Shown: one piece after another, positions 50,269-60,469 of the stretch | Numbering within the stretch: position 1 is the first letter of the stretch | Layout: the number at the start of each line of letters is the position of its first letter | From: JAAOII01 sp965207705 | GTDB taxonomy: Bacteria; Pseudomonadota; Gammaproteobacteria; CBDBNL01; JAAOII01 | NCBI GenBank assembly: GCA_965207705.1 | Contig: OZ242292.1 | Location: forward strand, 434,001 to 498,000 | Reading direction: 5' to 3' | DNA length: 64,000 bases | Notes under the pieces: model-generated | Told to the model about the DNA's origin: nothing | The model's input: the letters and a program-made list of their open reading frames with translations, nothing else | The model's database searches: none | Position numbers and translations under genes: made by a program

Positions 50269-51288
50269 GTGAAAACTAACAATAGTTTTGGATTATCCTG
50301 CGAAGTTCCCCATTATGTAGAGATTTCCTCAGTTGATGATTTGCAGGATGCATTAATAATTTCGCATGCTAATGATGTGCTCCCTATCCCCTTAGGTGAA
50401 GCCAGCAATGTAATTCTGCCTCATTATTGGAACTGCTTGTGCTTAAAAATTGCTATACCGGGAGTGCGGATATTGGAAAAAACTAAAAAAGATGTACTAT
50501 TGGAAGTTATGGCAGGAGAGAACTGGCATAGGTTAACCGAATATTGTGTTAATAACGAATTCTTTGGGTTAGAGAACCTAGCTTTAATTCCTGGCTCGGT
50601 TGGAGCCGCTCCAATACAAAACATAGGCGCTTATGGAAGCGAGCTTAAATATTTTTTAGTATCAGTTCAAGCAGTGGAGATAGCAAGCGGCGCGATGTAT
50701 AGTTTCTCTGCAAGTGAGTGTGAATTATCCTATCGCAGCAGTAAGTTTAAACATCAGTGGCGAGATAAGTTTATTATTACCTCAGTGATAATGAAACTAA
50801 ACACTGAAGCAAAAGTTAACCTGACTTATGAACGGCTGCGTGCTGAACTGAGTCGCGAGAAAAATATCCCCACCCTGGATATAACCCCTCTTAATGTTAC
50901 CCCTCTTGATGTATTTAATGCAGTTGTTCGTCTAAGGAAAGGGACCTTGCCTAACCCTGAGGTTATGGGTAATGTGGGAAGTTTTTTTCATAATCCAACA
51001 GTATCTAACGAAACATTTAGCAAGATTAAACAAGAATTCCCTAAAGTAATGGGTTTTGCATTGGCAGATAACCAGGTTCGGTTAGCTGCGGCTTCGCTAC
51101 TTGAGATATGTGGATTTAAGGGCTATGGCAATGGCAAAGTAAGTATGTCCGAGCAGCATGCTTTATGCATGGTTAATTTGGGAGGAGCTCAGCAAGAAGA
51201 TGTCATTGCTTTAGCAGATGAAATTCAAGCGAAAGTTTTATCCAAGTTTGGCGTATCCCTGACCATAGAGCCGCGCATTTATCTATAA
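50269..51288 (+). CDS. murB: UDP-N-acetylenolpyruvoylglucosamine reductase
   Basis: FAD enzyme reducing the enolpyruvyl group in peptidoglycan precursor synthesis. FAD-binding parts PLGEASNVILP and LIPGSVGAAPIQNIGAYGSE are present, the catalytic Ser is in GNVGSFFHNP and the terminal Glu in LTIEPRIYL. It has the length of type I MurB (339 aa). The start is GTG at 50269. It is divergent to the pal-like gene. Confidence 0.95.
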   Translation: MKTNNSFGLSCEVPHYVEISSVDDLQDALIISHANDVLPIPLGEASNVILPHYWNCLCLKIAIPGVRILEKTKKDVLLEVMAGENWHRLTEYCVNNEFFGLENLALIPGSVGAAPIQNIGAYGSELKYFLVSVQAVEIASGAMYSFSASECELSYRSSKFKHQWRDKFIITSVIMKLNTEAKVNLTYERLRAELSREKNIPTLDITPLNVTPLDVFNAVVRLRKGTLPNPEVMGNVGSFFHNPTVSNETFSKIKQEFPKVMGFALADNQVRLAAASLLEICGFKGYGNGKVSMSEQHALCMVNLGGAQQEDVIALADEIQAKVLSKFGVSLTIEPRIYL

Positions 51289-51322
51289 TTTAGCATTTTG
51301 CTGAAATGATATACAATAATAT

Positions 51323-52354
51323 ATGAGTCCAATATTAAATGCTCTCAAAGGCAATAAGCCCTCCCACACTCCTATATGGGTGATGAGGCAGGCAGGCAGG
51401 TATCTTCCTGAATATTGCATGCTGAGAGAAAAAGCAAAGAGTTTTAAAAACTTATACCTCACTCCTGAATTAGCGGTTGAGGTAACTATGATGCCGCTGA
51501 AAAGATTCCCGCTGGATGCGGCAATTATCTTTAGCGATATTCTTATTGCTTTGGATGCAATTGGAATACCAGTTAATTTTGAAACCAACAAAGGACCTGT
51601 CATAAATAATCCTATTAACAGTGATAGCGCTTTGCAACGATTATCTAGTGAACCAGATCTTGACAAGTATAATTTTTTAGCGCAAAGCTTGCGCGGAGTT
51701 AAACAAGAGTTGGGAACAACAGGAGCGCCATTAATAGGGTTTGTTGGCAGCCCCTGGACTTTAGCTGCTTATGCAGTTGAAGGCGAGGGCTCTAAAGTTT
51801 TTGCTAAATTACGCAAGATGATGTACGCGGAACCACAACTATTGCATAAACTCTTGCAGCGACTCACGACAGAGGTAAGCGAACTTGCTTTAATGCAAAT
51901 AAAAAATGGCGCGGATATCATTCAAATATTTGATTCTTGGGCTTCCTTACTCAATGACAACTACTACCGCGCTTTTTCTTTGCGCTATATTACCCAGATA
52001 ATTAACAATATAAAAAGCGTAGCCCCACAAACTCCTATAATACTTTTTGCCAAAGGAACACCTCTAATGCCGCAAGAAATGGCAAAGAGTAATCCTGATT
52101 GTTTAGGTATTGACTGGCAAACGGATTTAGCAAGCGCTTTTAACCAAGTCGGTGAAAGTGTCGCTTTGCAAGGCAATATGGATCCAGCCGTGCTCTATGC
52201 GGATAAACAACTATTGGATAAAGAAATAGAGAATGTTATGGCGGCATGCCCGAAAGATGGACGCCACATTTTTAATTTGGGACATGGAATTTACCCAGAC
52301 ACCAATCCAGATACGGTGGCTTATCTGGTGGATAAAGTGCATGACTATAATTAA
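51323..52354 (+). CDS. hemE: Uroporphyrinogen decarboxylase
   Basis: Decarboxylates uroporphyrinogen III to coproporphyrinogen in heme synthesis. PIWVMRQAGRYLPEYCMLR is the substrate-binding signature, followed by FSDILIALDAIGIPVNF and PWTLAAYAVEGEGSK; the C-terminal region has LGHGIYPDTNPDTVAYLVDKV. Length of 343 aa is normal. It lies 34 bp after murB and converges with dxs. Confidence 0.97.
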   Translation: MSPILNALKGNKPSHTPIWVMRQAGRYLPEYCMLREKAKSFKNLYLTPELAVEVTMMPLKRFPLDAAIIFSDILIALDAIGIPVNFETNKGPVINNPINSDSALQRLSSEPDLDKYNFLAQSLRGVKQELGTTGAPLIGFVGSPWTLAAYAVEGEGSKVFAKLRKMMYAEPQLLHKLLQRLTTEVSELALMQIKNGADIIQIFDSWASLLNDNYYRAFSLRYITQIINNIKSVAPQTPIILFAKGTPLMPQEMAKSNPDCLGIDWQTDLASAFNQVGESVALQGNMDPAVLYADKQLLDKEIENVMAACPKDGRHIFNLGHGIYPDTNPDTVAYLVDKVHDYN

Positions 52355-52363
52355 GTTGCTAGC

Positions 52364-54301
52364 TTAGTTAATCGCAATATCTTGCCACTTGGTTGTGATG
52401 CTATTGGCAATGCTATCTGCATCCAACCCAACCTGATGGCGCAATGAACCCTGTGAGCCATGGGTTATAAAATCATCTGGTATTCCCAACATAAGAACGT
52501 CGCATTCAATATTATTACGAACTAAAAATTCAACAACCGAACTACCTGCCCCTCCTTTAATTACATTTTCTTCAATAGTTACCAAACGGGTGTGCTGGGA
52601 TGCCAACGAAATAATTAATTCTTCATCCAAGGGCTTGGCAAATCTCATATCCACAATGGTGAGATTGTACTTATCCGCCACTGCTCGCGCCTCTATGAGC
52701 GGCGCGCCAAAAACTAATAACGCTGGAGAAGAACTTTTTGCGCCAACTGATGGCGGCTCAACTAATTTTCTGGTTTGAACTATCCTGCCCTTGCCAATCT
52801 CAAGGGGCTCTGAATTCTTAACAAAGTCAATTCCGCACGCCTCTCCGCGTGGATAACGCACCGCAACCGGCTTGCCTAAGGATAAGGCAGTACTTAGCAT
52901 TCTGTAGGTCTCATTCTCATCGGATGGGGTCATAACTGTCATATTGGGAATACAGCATAAGAAGCTTAAATCATAACTGCCATGATGGGTAGGACCGTCT
53001 TCTCCAACCAAACCAGCTCGGTCTACAGCAAAGATAACCGGCAGATTTTGCAGACATATATCGTGAATTAACTGGTCGTAGCCACGTTGTAGAAAAGTTG
53101 AATATATTGCTACTACGGGTTTAATGCCACGACATGCCATGCCTGCCGCCATGGTTAATGAATGTTGTTCGGCTATTCCCACATCATAATATCTTTCGCT
53201 AAAGCTTTGGGAAAATTCAACCAAGCCCGAGCCCTCGCGCATGGCAGGGGTTATAGCAACCACCTTATCGTCTTTAGCTGCTACATCACAAATCCATTGA
53301 CTAAAGACATCGGTGTACTTAATTTTCTTGGCTTTGGGCGATTGACGTTGAGCAGCAGGAGCAATTTTAGTAAGGGCATGGTAAGCAACTGGGTCTTTTT
53401 CGGCAGCGGCAAATCCCTTGCCTTTGCAGGTCTTAATATGTAATATCCGCGCTCCTTGAATATCCTTGATATTCTGTAACACTGAAATGAGATTCGTTAT
53501 ATTGTGTCCATCTAAAATACCAGTATAGTTAAAACCAAGGGTTTCAAAAAAAGCGCTGGGCGGTAAAAAAAGATGTTTTAATCCCTCTTCGGTTTGATGC
53601 ATAAATTGGCGCAAGGGCGGTATATGGTCTAAGCCAGGTTTAATCAGTTCCTTCAAAGTTAAGTATGTCTTACCTCCCATAAACTTAGCAAAATATTTGG
53701 AAAGGGCTCCTACATTATGGGATATGGACATTGCGTTATCATTTAATATCACAAGGATATTGGACTTCATATCACCAGCATTATTTAGCGCCTCAAATGC
53801 CATACCAGCGGTCATAGCGCCATCTCCTATGATTGCTACTGTCCGATGATTGTGCCCCAAAATACGCCCTGCTTCGGCTATCCCCATAGCTGCGCTAATA
53901 GAAGTGCTGGAATGACCTGTGCCAAAAACATCATACTCGCTTTCCTCACGGCTGGGGAAAGGAGCTAAGCCATCTTGCTGGCGCATACTATGCATTTGCT
54001 CACGCCTTTCGGTAAGAATTTTATGCGGGTAGCACTGATGTCCCACATCCCATACCAGTTGGTCTGTAGGAGTATTGAATACATAATGAAGAGCAATGGT
54101 AAGTTCAATTACACCGAGCCCTGCCCCTAGATGTCCGCCTGTCTGCCCTACTGAATACATTAGGAACTGACGAAGCTCTTTTGCTAACTGCGGTAACTCA
54201 TGTTGGTTTAGTTTTCTGAGTTGCTGAGGATTATTAATGCTGTCCAGTAAAGGGACGGCAGGTCTTTCATGAGGTATTTCTTGGGGTATATCTTGGAGCA
54301 T
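52364..54301 (-). CDS. dxs: 1-deoxy-D-xylulose-5-phosphate synthase
   Basis: Thiamine-diphosphate enzyme at the start of the MEP isoprenoid pathway, joining pyruvate and glyceraldehyde 3-phosphate. TPP-binding motif GDGAMTAGMAFEALNNAG...NDN, GGHLGAGLGVIELTIALHYVF near the N-terminus and the transketolase motif DRAGLVGEDGPTHHGSYDL. Length of 645 aa is slightly above usual; the first 20 residues contain a small duplicated PQEIPHERP-like segment. The last enzyme, ispH, is at 19.3-20.3 kb. Confidence 0.97.
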   Translation of the reverse strand: MLQDIPQEIPHERPAVPLLDSINNPQQLRKLNQHELPQLAKELRQFLMYSVGQTGGHLGAGLGVIELTIALHYVFNTPTDQLVWDVGHQCYPHKILTERREQMHSMRQQDGLAPFPSREESEYDVFGTGHSSTSISAAMGIAEAGRILGHNHRTVAIIGDGAMTAGMAFEALNNAGDMKSNILVILNDNAMSISHNVGALSKYFAKFMGGKTYLTLKELIKPGLDHIPPLRQFMHQTEEGLKHLFLPPSAFFETLGFNYTGILDGHNITNLISVLQNIKDIQGARILHIKTCKGKGFAAAEKDPVAYHALTKIAPAAQRQSPKAKKIKYTDVFSQWICDVAAKDDKVVAITPAMREGSGLVEFSQSFSERYYDVGIAEQHSLTMAAGMACRGIKPVVAIYSTFLQRGYDQLIHDICLQNLPVIFAVDRAGLVGEDGPTHHGSYDLSFLCCIPNMTVMTPSDENETYRMLSTALSLGKPVAVRYPRGEACGIDFVKNSEPLEIGKGRIVQTRKLVEPPSVGAKSSSPALLVFGAPLIEARAVADKYNLTIVDMRFAKPLDEELIISLASQHTRLVTIEENVIKGGAGSSVVEFLVRNNIECDVLMLGIPDDFITHGSQGSLRHQVGLDADSIANSITTKWQDIAIN

Positions 54302-54302
54302 T

Positions 54303-54358
54303 TAGTCACTTAATCACTTAGTTGCTTAATCACTTAGTTACTTAATAATTTAGTCGCT
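54303..54358. repeat. Short tandem repeats between dxs and infA
   Basis: Diverged copies of TTAGTCACTTAATCACTTAG-type units with about 7-8 bp periodicity fill the 57-bp gap. No promoter was recognised within it. Confidence 0.75.
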
Positions 54359-54583
54359 TTATGACTTGCCGCGATAAACAATCCTTCCTTTTGTCAAGTC
54401 GTAAGGAGTTATTTCAACGGTAACCTCATCCCCTGGCAGAATTCTTATGTAATTTTTACGCATCTTACCCGAAAGAGTTGCCACCAATTCGCGTTCATTT
54501 TTAAGTTTTATCTTAAACATTGCGTTAGGCATTTTAGTCATGACCTTTCCTTCCACTCGGACGTTTTTACTATCTTTAACCAT
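54359..54583 (-). CDS. infA: Translation initiation factor IF-1
   Basis: S1-like OB-fold protein. The sequence VEGKVMTKMPNAMFKIKLKNERE, GKMRKNYIRILPGDEVTVEITPYDLTKGRIVYRGKS is diagnostic; the length of 74 aa is normal. It begins 2 bp after the gltB stop, an unusual neighbour: infA usually stands alone or next to clpA/aat. Its expression may depend on the gltB transcript. Confidence 0.96.
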   Translation of the reverse strand: MVKDSKNVRVEGKVMTKMPNAMFKIKLKNERELVATLSGKMRKNYIRILPGDEVTVEITPYDLTKGRIVYRGKS

Positions 54584-54585
54584 TA

Positions 54586-57500
54586 CTAAGCCGCTCGATT
54601 TTCTATATTTTCTATTAAACTTGCAGCACTAGTTGCCTTGGGCTTAACCAACCAAAAGCGGTTAATGTGGTCGTCAAAGTCTTCAAGCACTCTTGAAATC
54701 CTGGCGCTATTTGTTTCTGTAACAAACTCTTGTATTAACTGACGTAAATAATTACGATATATTTCCATTTCTTCACTGACAATTTTGTCTATTTCTATTA
54801 ATTCTTCGTTGTATTTATCGGCAAAATGACGATGTGGATCCCACACATAAGCGAAACCTCCAGTCATTCCAGCGCCGAAATTATTTCCAGTTGGTCCTAA
54901 TACCACTACAACACCGCCTGTCATATATTCACAGCAATGGTCGCCAACTCCTTCTATAATAGCCAATGCACCCGAATTGCGCACCGCAAATCTTTCCCCC
55001 GCATTTCCTGCTATAAACATCCTTCCCCCTGTTGCCCCATAAAGGCAAGTATTGCCAGCTAAGGCAAGAGAACTAGCGTCATCATCCTGTGGCATAGTGA
55101 TTACAATTTTACCACCAGCCATTCCCTTGCCAACATAATCATTAGCAGAACCATTCAAACGCATATTTAATCCACCAATATTCCAAACACCAAAGCTTTG
55201 TCCTGCAGTACCCTCAAAAGAAATATCAAGGGGATTATCTTCAATGCCCTTATGTCCATATTTTTTAGCAATGATGCCAGATAACCCGCCACCTATACTG
55301 CGATCCTGATTGCATATTTTATAGCTATGACTAGCACTCTTATTTTGCTCAATACTCGGCATCATATCCTGTTGCATGCGTTGCGCAAGGTCGCCAACTT
55401 TGAATACTGGATTATAAGGCGCGGTGCAAAAACGTGGCGATTCAGGAGCAACTCGCGCCAGAATTCTTGAGACATCTAAAGAAGAATGCTTCTCATCAGC
55501 GCTATCTTTTAATTGTAGCAGGTCGGGGCACCCAATGATTTCGTCCATTGACCTATAACCCAACTGAGAAAGATACTTTCTAACATCATCAGCAACAAAA
55601 TAAAAGAAATTCTTAACCATCTCCACTGTACCAATAAAATGCTCGTCGCGTAGCGGTTTATATTGAGTGGCAATTCCAGTGGGGCAATTATTTAAATGGC
55701 ACAGACGCAAGTATTTGCAACCCATAGCAACCATGGGAGCGGTACCAAAGCCGAAAGATTCAGCTCCAAGTAAAGCGGCTTTAATTACATCTAATCCGGT
55801 CTTTAAACCTCCATCGGTTTGAACACGCACCTTGTCGCGAAAACCATTGAGCTGCAATGCTTGATGGGTTTCACTTAAACCAAGTTCCCAAGGAGAACCA
55901 GCATAGCGAATAGAACTTAAAGGGCTTGCCGCAGTCCCGCCATCATAACCTGATATAGTAATCAAATCAGCGCGACATTTAGCAACTCCCGCAGCTATCA
56001 CTCCGACACCAGGCAAGGATACCAATTTAACTGATACCAATGCATCAGGGTTAACTTCTTTTAAGTCATAAATTAATTGCGCTAAATCCTCAATAGAATA
56101 AATATCATGATGAGGCGGAGGCGAAATTAAAGTAACTCCTGGTGAGGCAAACCTTAACCGAGCAATCAGTTCATTGACCTTGCCGCCAGGAAGCTGGCCT
56201 CCTTCACCTGGTTTGGCTCCTTGCGCAACCTTTATCTGCAGAACCTCAGCATTTACTAAATAATAAGGAGTAACTCCAAATCTGCCAGAGGCAATTTGCT
56301 TTATTTTTGAGTTGCCTGGACTGTTGAAACGCGCTGAATCTTCTCCTCCTTCACCACAATTAGAACGACCGCCTAAATCATTCATTGCCCTTGCCAGGGT
56401 CTCATGCGCCTCAGGGGATAATGCGCCTAAACTCATTGCCGCAGTATCAAATCTTTTTAGAATATTTTCACGCGGCTCCACTTCTTGCAAAGGAATCGGC
56501 TCTTTTGCCAATTTTAATTCCATAAGATCGCGCAGATGCATTGGATAGCGCGAGTTAACTAATTGGCAATATTTATCATAATCGCGTTGAGAATTATCTC
56601 GCACCACTTTCCTGAGTGTTTCCACTATATCAGCATCAAAAGCATGCGCCTCAGAATTATAAGTATACTTGATGAAGCCGCCAGGATGCAATGGCACCAT
56701 TTTGTTCCAGGCATTTTTTGACAATACTCTAACTTCTTTATCAAAGAAATTAAAACCAACTCCAGCTATACGGCTGCTAATTCCTTTAAAACAGGTTGAT
56801 ACTACCTCATCACCAATTCCTATGACTTCAAATAGTTGGGCGCCGCGATAAGAGGCAATAGTAGATATGCCCATCTTGGAAATAATCTTCAGCAATCCTT
56901 TATCAATTCCCTTACGATAATTTTTGAATACCCGTTGAGGGTGAACATCAATAAGAGCATCACGCACTCCTTCATCAAGCACTGCATAAGCAAAGTAAGG
57001 GTAAATAGCAGTTGCCCCTAAACCAAGTAGAACAGCAAACTGATGCGATTCGCGAGCATAGGCCGTTTCTGCTACTAAATTGGTATCGCAACGTAGGTTC
57101 GCCTTAATAAGCGCATGATGAATGGCTCCTAAAGCCATAGGCATGGGAATTGGTAATAAGTCAGGGCTAGCTGAGCGATCACTTATCACTAAAACTACCT
57201 TACCCTGCTCTGCTTGCTTAATGGCTTCAGAACTTATATGTCTAATAGCATCTTCCAATGTTTGCTCGGCTTTGAATACCGCATCCAGAGTGACAACAGG
57301 CATATCCTGTTGCTGGTGGAGGGACTTAAACTTATAAGGAGAAAGAATAGGAGAGTTCAAAGCAATACGATGAGCACTCTCTTCGCAAATATCAAATATA
57401 TTTTTTTCTTTGCCTATAAATGTCTCCAATGACATTACCATGCTCTCACGAATTGGGTCAATTGCTGGGTTGGTTACCTGGGCAAACTTCTGTCTAAAAT

Positions 57501-59058
57501 AATCGGTGACTAAACGCCTTTGACGGGACATAACCGCCATAGGAGTGTCATCTCCCATAGCAGCAACTGCCTCTTGAGCTTTTTCTGCCAAAGGTCTTAG
57601 GATATATTCTCTTTCCTCATCGTGAAAACAGAAAAGCTTTTTAAAGGATTTAAGTTTCTCCTTATCAAAGTCGGCAAATTCATAAGTTGGGTTATCAATA
57701 GTTGATTCAAGACGATAGAGCTGCTTTTTTAACCAGGACTTATAAGGATATTCAGCACTTAGAACATTATCAATCTCTTCTGTTTTCAATATCTGTCCGT
57801 TTGAAGTGTCCACTGCAATAATCCCGCCTGGTTCAACCCTGCCTTTGTCCACAATATCCTGAGGTGCTATATCTCTTATGCCTGTTTCTGAAGCCAAAGT
57901 AATAACGTTATCTGTTCCCAATACCCATTTAGCTGGACGCAAGCCGTTTCTATCAAGAGCGCAAACTGCATAGCGTCCTTCTGTCATAACTATTCCAGCA
58001 GGACCATCCCAGGGCTCCATTTTGGTGGAGTTATATTCATGAAAAGAATAAATCTGACGGCTCATCATATCATTATTCTGCCATGCTGGGGGTACCATCA
58101 TACGGAGTGCTCTGAATAAATCCATGCCGCCCGCCAATAATAGTTCTAACATATTATCCAAGCTCATTGAATCTGACATATCCATATCAATCAACGGAAT
58201 ATCTGTGGATAAATCATCCAACAGTCCGTGCTTAAATTTGGTGAATCTGGCTTGTGTCCAGTTACGATTACCGCTTATTGTGTTTACCTCTCCGTTATGA
58301 GCAATATACTGAAAAGGATGAGCTAGACGCCATTGTGGCGCAGTGTTGGTGGCGAACCTTTGATGAAATATGCAGATAGCTGTCTCAAGCCGTTGGTCAT
58401 TCAAATCAGGGTAAAAATCCTGCAAGGCGGATGAAAGAATTATTCCTTTATAGGATATAGTATCACAAGAAAGTGATGCGATATAAAAATGCTCTGCTGC
58501 TCGCATACGGGATAGTATGGAACGTTTTAGCTTATAAATTATTACTCTCTTTTGCTGTTCTTCTATAAGACCTGGCGTCAGTTCAAACGATAGATTAATA
58601 AAAACTTGCCAAAATGATGGTGTGCTGCGTTTGGCAATTTCTCCTAAGCAACTTGGATTGGTTGGAACTTCTCTCCAGCCGGCTAATTCGGTACCTTTAT
58701 GCTTGACGATTTCTTCATTAACCGCCTGCTGTTGCTGTTTCATTTCTTGGGCATCAGGAGATAAAAACATTACTCCTACCGCATAAGAATTAGTCAATTT
58801 AATGTTGTTCTTAGAGCATTCTTCTTGAAAAAATTTATGCGGCATCTGTAACATCAAGCCGCAACCATCCCCTGTTTTGCTATCAGAATTAATGGCGCCG
58901 CGATGTGCCATGCATAATAATGAGCTTATGCCTTGTTGGATTAAACCATGGCTGGACACACCCTTAATATGGGCAGTTAATCCAAGGCCGCAGTTATCGC
59001 GATAATCGGATATATTCGTAAGTCCTTGAGGGCGTTTGTTCAATGCAGGCATGATCAT
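54586..59058 (-). CDS. gltB: Glutamate synthase large subunit
   Basis: Makes two glutamates from glutamine and 2-oxoglutarate. The N-terminal amidotransferase domain begins at the Cys in RDNCGLGLTAHIKG, which should be exposed by removal of the short propeptide, and contains HRGAINSDSKTGDGCGL. The central FMN-binding synthase region has GEGGQLPGGKVN and SGYDGGTAASPLSSI, the 3Fe-4S cysteines are in CKYLRLCHLNNCPTGIATQ, and the C-terminal GXGXG region has GGMDG-type repeats (GGKIVITMP, GATGGRMF). Length of 1490 aa is normal. The small subunit gltD is not adjacent. Confidence 0.97.
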   Translation of the reverse strand: MIMPALNKRPQGLTNISDYRDNCGLGLTAHIKGVSSHGLIQQGISSLLCMAHRGAINSDSKTGDGCGLMLQMPHKFFQEECSKNNIKLTNSYAVGVMFLSPDAQEMKQQQQAVNEEIVKHKGTELAGWREVPTNPSCLGEIAKRSTPSFWQVFINLSFELTPGLIEEQQKRVIIYKLKRSILSRMRAAEHFYIASLSCDTISYKGIILSSALQDFYPDLNDQRLETAICIFHQRFATNTAPQWRLAHPFQYIAHNGEVNTISGNRNWTQARFTKFKHGLLDDLSTDIPLIDMDMSDSMSLDNMLELLLAGGMDLFRALRMMVPPAWQNNDMMSRQIYSFHEYNSTKMEPWDGPAGIVMTEGRYAVCALDRNGLRPAKWVLGTDNVITLASETGIRDIAPQDIVDKGRVEPGGIIAVDTSNGQILKTEEIDNVLSAEYPYKSWLKKQLYRLESTIDNPTYEFADFDKEKLKSFKKLFCFHDEEREYILRPLAEKAQEAVAAMGDDTPMAVMSRQRRLVTDYFRQKFAQVTNPAIDPIRESMVMSLETFIGKEKNIFDICEESAHRIALNSPILSPYKFKSLHQQQDMPVVTLDAVFKAEQTLEDAIRHISSEAIKQAEQGKVVLVISDRSASPDLLPIPMPMALGAIHHALIKANLRCDTNLVAETAYARESHQFAVLLGLGATAIYPYFAYAVLDEGVRDALIDVHPQRVFKNYRKGIDKGLLKIISKMGISTIASYRGAQLFEVIGIGDEVVSTCFKGISSRIAGVGFNFFDKEVRVLSKNAWNKMVPLHPGGFIKYTYNSEAHAFDADIVETLRKVVRDNSQRDYDKYCQLVNSRYPMHLRDLMELKLAKEPIPLQEVEPRENILKRFDTAAMSLGALSPEAHETLARAMNDLGGRSNCGEGGEDSARFNSPGNSKIKQIASGRFGVTPYYLVNAEVLQIKVAQGAKPGEGGQLPGGKVNELIARLRFASPGVTLISPPPHHDIYSIEDLAQLIYDLKEVNPDALVSVKLVSLPGVGVIAAGVAKCRADLITISGYDGGTAASPLSSIRYAGSPWELGLSETHQALQLNGFRDKVRVQTDGGLKTGLDVIKAALLGAESFGFGTAPMVAMGCKYLRLCHLNNCPTGIATQYKPLRDEHFIGTVEMVKNFFYFVADDVRKYLSQLGYRSMDEIIGCPDLLQLKDSADEKHSSLDVSRILARVAPESPRFCTAPYNPVFKVGDLAQRMQQDMMPSIEQNKSASHSYKICNQDRSIGGGLSGIIAKKYGHKGIEDNPLDISFEGTAGQSFGVWNIGGLNMRLNGSANDYVGKGMAGGKIVITMPQDDDASSLALAGNTCLYGATGGRMFIAGNAGERFAVRNSGALAIIEGVGDHCCEYMTGGVVVVLGPTGNNFGAGMTGGFAYVWDPHRHFADKYNEELIEIDKIVSEEMEIYRNYLRQLIQEFVTETNSARISRVLEDFDDHINRFWLVKPKATSAASLIENIENRAA

Positions 59059-59070
59059 ATTATACGATAT

Positions 59071-60129
59071 TCATACAATTGACATGACTGAGTCGTCAGC
59101 ATTGTTATTGCCGGGGGCATTAGATGGGGCATTAGATGGAGCATTGGATGAGGCATCAGATGAGGTAGCGGATGAAGTATCGGATGCAGCAGGAGGATTG
59201 GTAGTAGCGCAGAATATTCGGCGTGGTTGCAATTGATGATTTGCCAATTCTCCTATACCAAGTAGTTTGCTATTAACTGCTGCATCATCGTCCTTTAAAA
59301 ATACGCATACTTCTCCTGCGGATATATCCTCTTTATAAGTAACAACCCTGCCATGGCAGAAGTCGCTAGCTTCATCACTAGATATAAATATGCTTGTGAT
59401 GTCTGTAAGAATTTCTTGGGAATTCACAAGAAAACCATTTCTTTGTTGCAACGGTTGCTCTGTAAGTTCTGCTAAGGTTACCATGTACTTTGAAGGAATA
59501 CCCTCTAAATGAGTGCGTCTTAGCCAATTAACATGAGCGCCGCAGCCCAATTCTTTTCCTATGTCTGCTGCCATACTGCGAATATATGTACCTTTTGAAC
59601 ATTCAACCCGTAGTTTTAATATGGAGTTATCCTCATCCATATCTAATAACTCTAAGGTGCGAATATCAACTGTGCGCGACTTGATAGGAACATCCTCTCC
59701 TTTACGAGCATACTCATGCAGACGTTTTCCCATATATTTAAGCGCGGAATATATTGGAGGACGTTGGACTATAAGACCGCGGAACTTTTCCAAACAAGCG
59801 TCAATTTGTTCTTTATCAAGTTGGGGGACGGGTTTCTCTTCTAAGATAGTTCCTTGGGCATCTCCAGTATCAGTTGTAGCGCCCAACTTAAAATTACATT
59901 CGTAAATCTTATAGGAATTTAAAAAATAACCAGCAAGTTTGGTGTAATGGCCAAACATTATAGGTAAGGCGCCTTCAGCCGTTTCATCAAGCGTTCCGCC
60001 ATGACCTGCTTTGCGAGCGTTGAATAATCTCTTGCACTTTTGCAAAGCGGTGTTAGAAGTCATATCAGGCGACTTATCAAGAAGCAGTATCCCGTTAACT
60101 TCAGTCCTTTTAATGCTTGATTGTCTCAA
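59071..60129 (-). CDS. truB: tRNA pseudouridine-55 synthase TruB with Ser/Asn-rich tail
   Basis: Makes pseudouridine 55 in the tRNA T-loop. The N-terminus GILLLDKSPDMTSN and the catalytic motif GGTLDETAEGALPIMFG (catalytic Asp normally at this Leu-Asp; here LDETA) are present, with YSALKYMGKRLHEYARKGEDV and GTYIRSMAADIG. The C-terminus carries a tail of about 40 residues, SDTSSATSSDASSNAPSNAPS-like, encoded by tandem repeats (59110-59190). It overlaps rbfA by 20 bp. The usual following rpsO is missing; gltB comes next. Confidence 0.94.
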   Translation of the reverse strand: MRQSSIKRTEVNGILLLDKSPDMTSNTALQKCKRLFNARKAGHGGTLDETAEGALPIMFGHYTKLAGYFLNSYKIYECNFKLGATTDTGDAQGTILEEKPVPQLDKEQIDACLEKFRGLIVQRPPIYSALKYMGKRLHEYARKGEDVPIKSRTVDIRTLELLDMDEDNSILKLRVECSKGTYIRSMAADIGKELGCGAHVNWLRRTHLEGIPSKYMVTLAELTEQPLQQRNGFLVNSQEILTDITSIFISSDEASDFCHGRVVTYKEDISAGEVCVFLKDDDAAVNSKLLGIGELANHQLQPRRIFCATTNPPAASDTSSATSSDASSNAPSNAPSNAPGNNNADDSVMSIV

Positions 60130-60469
60130 TTATATCCAGGATTTTATTGCCTTGTTCTAAATGTTGGTCGTGATGAAAACGTAATTCAGGCAGAGATTTT
60201 AAGTATACTAAAGAGCTAAGCTCACGCCGTAAGATAGAACTTTTATCATTGAGAATTGCAGCAATCTCTTGTGGATTATGAATCTCATCAGATTCTGTAC
60301 TATAAAAACTAAAGTAAATGTTTGCAATTTTTAAGTCATTGCTCATTTTTATATAAGCAACTGTTAACAATGGCAAACCAAGAAACCCTCTCTTGCCATC
60401 AAGGATTTGTGATATTGCTTTAATTAGTAATTTGGCAACCCTATCTTTACGAAAAGATACCTTGTGCAT
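60110..60469 (-). CDS. rbfA: Ribosome-binding factor A
   Basis: Small KH-like protein for 30S maturation. The pattern FRKDRVAKLLIKAISQIL at the N-terminus, DLKIANIYFSFYSTE and RRELSSLVYLKSLPELRFHHDQ near the C-terminus match the family. Length of 119 aa is normal. It sits between infB and truB with a one-base overlap to infB. Confidence 0.92.
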   Translation of the reverse strand: MHKVSFRKDRVAKLLIKAISQILDGKRGFLGLPLLTVAYIKMSNDLKIANIYFSFYSTESDEIHNPQEIAAILNDKSSILRRELSSLVYLKSLPELRFHHDQHLEQGNKILDIIETIKH

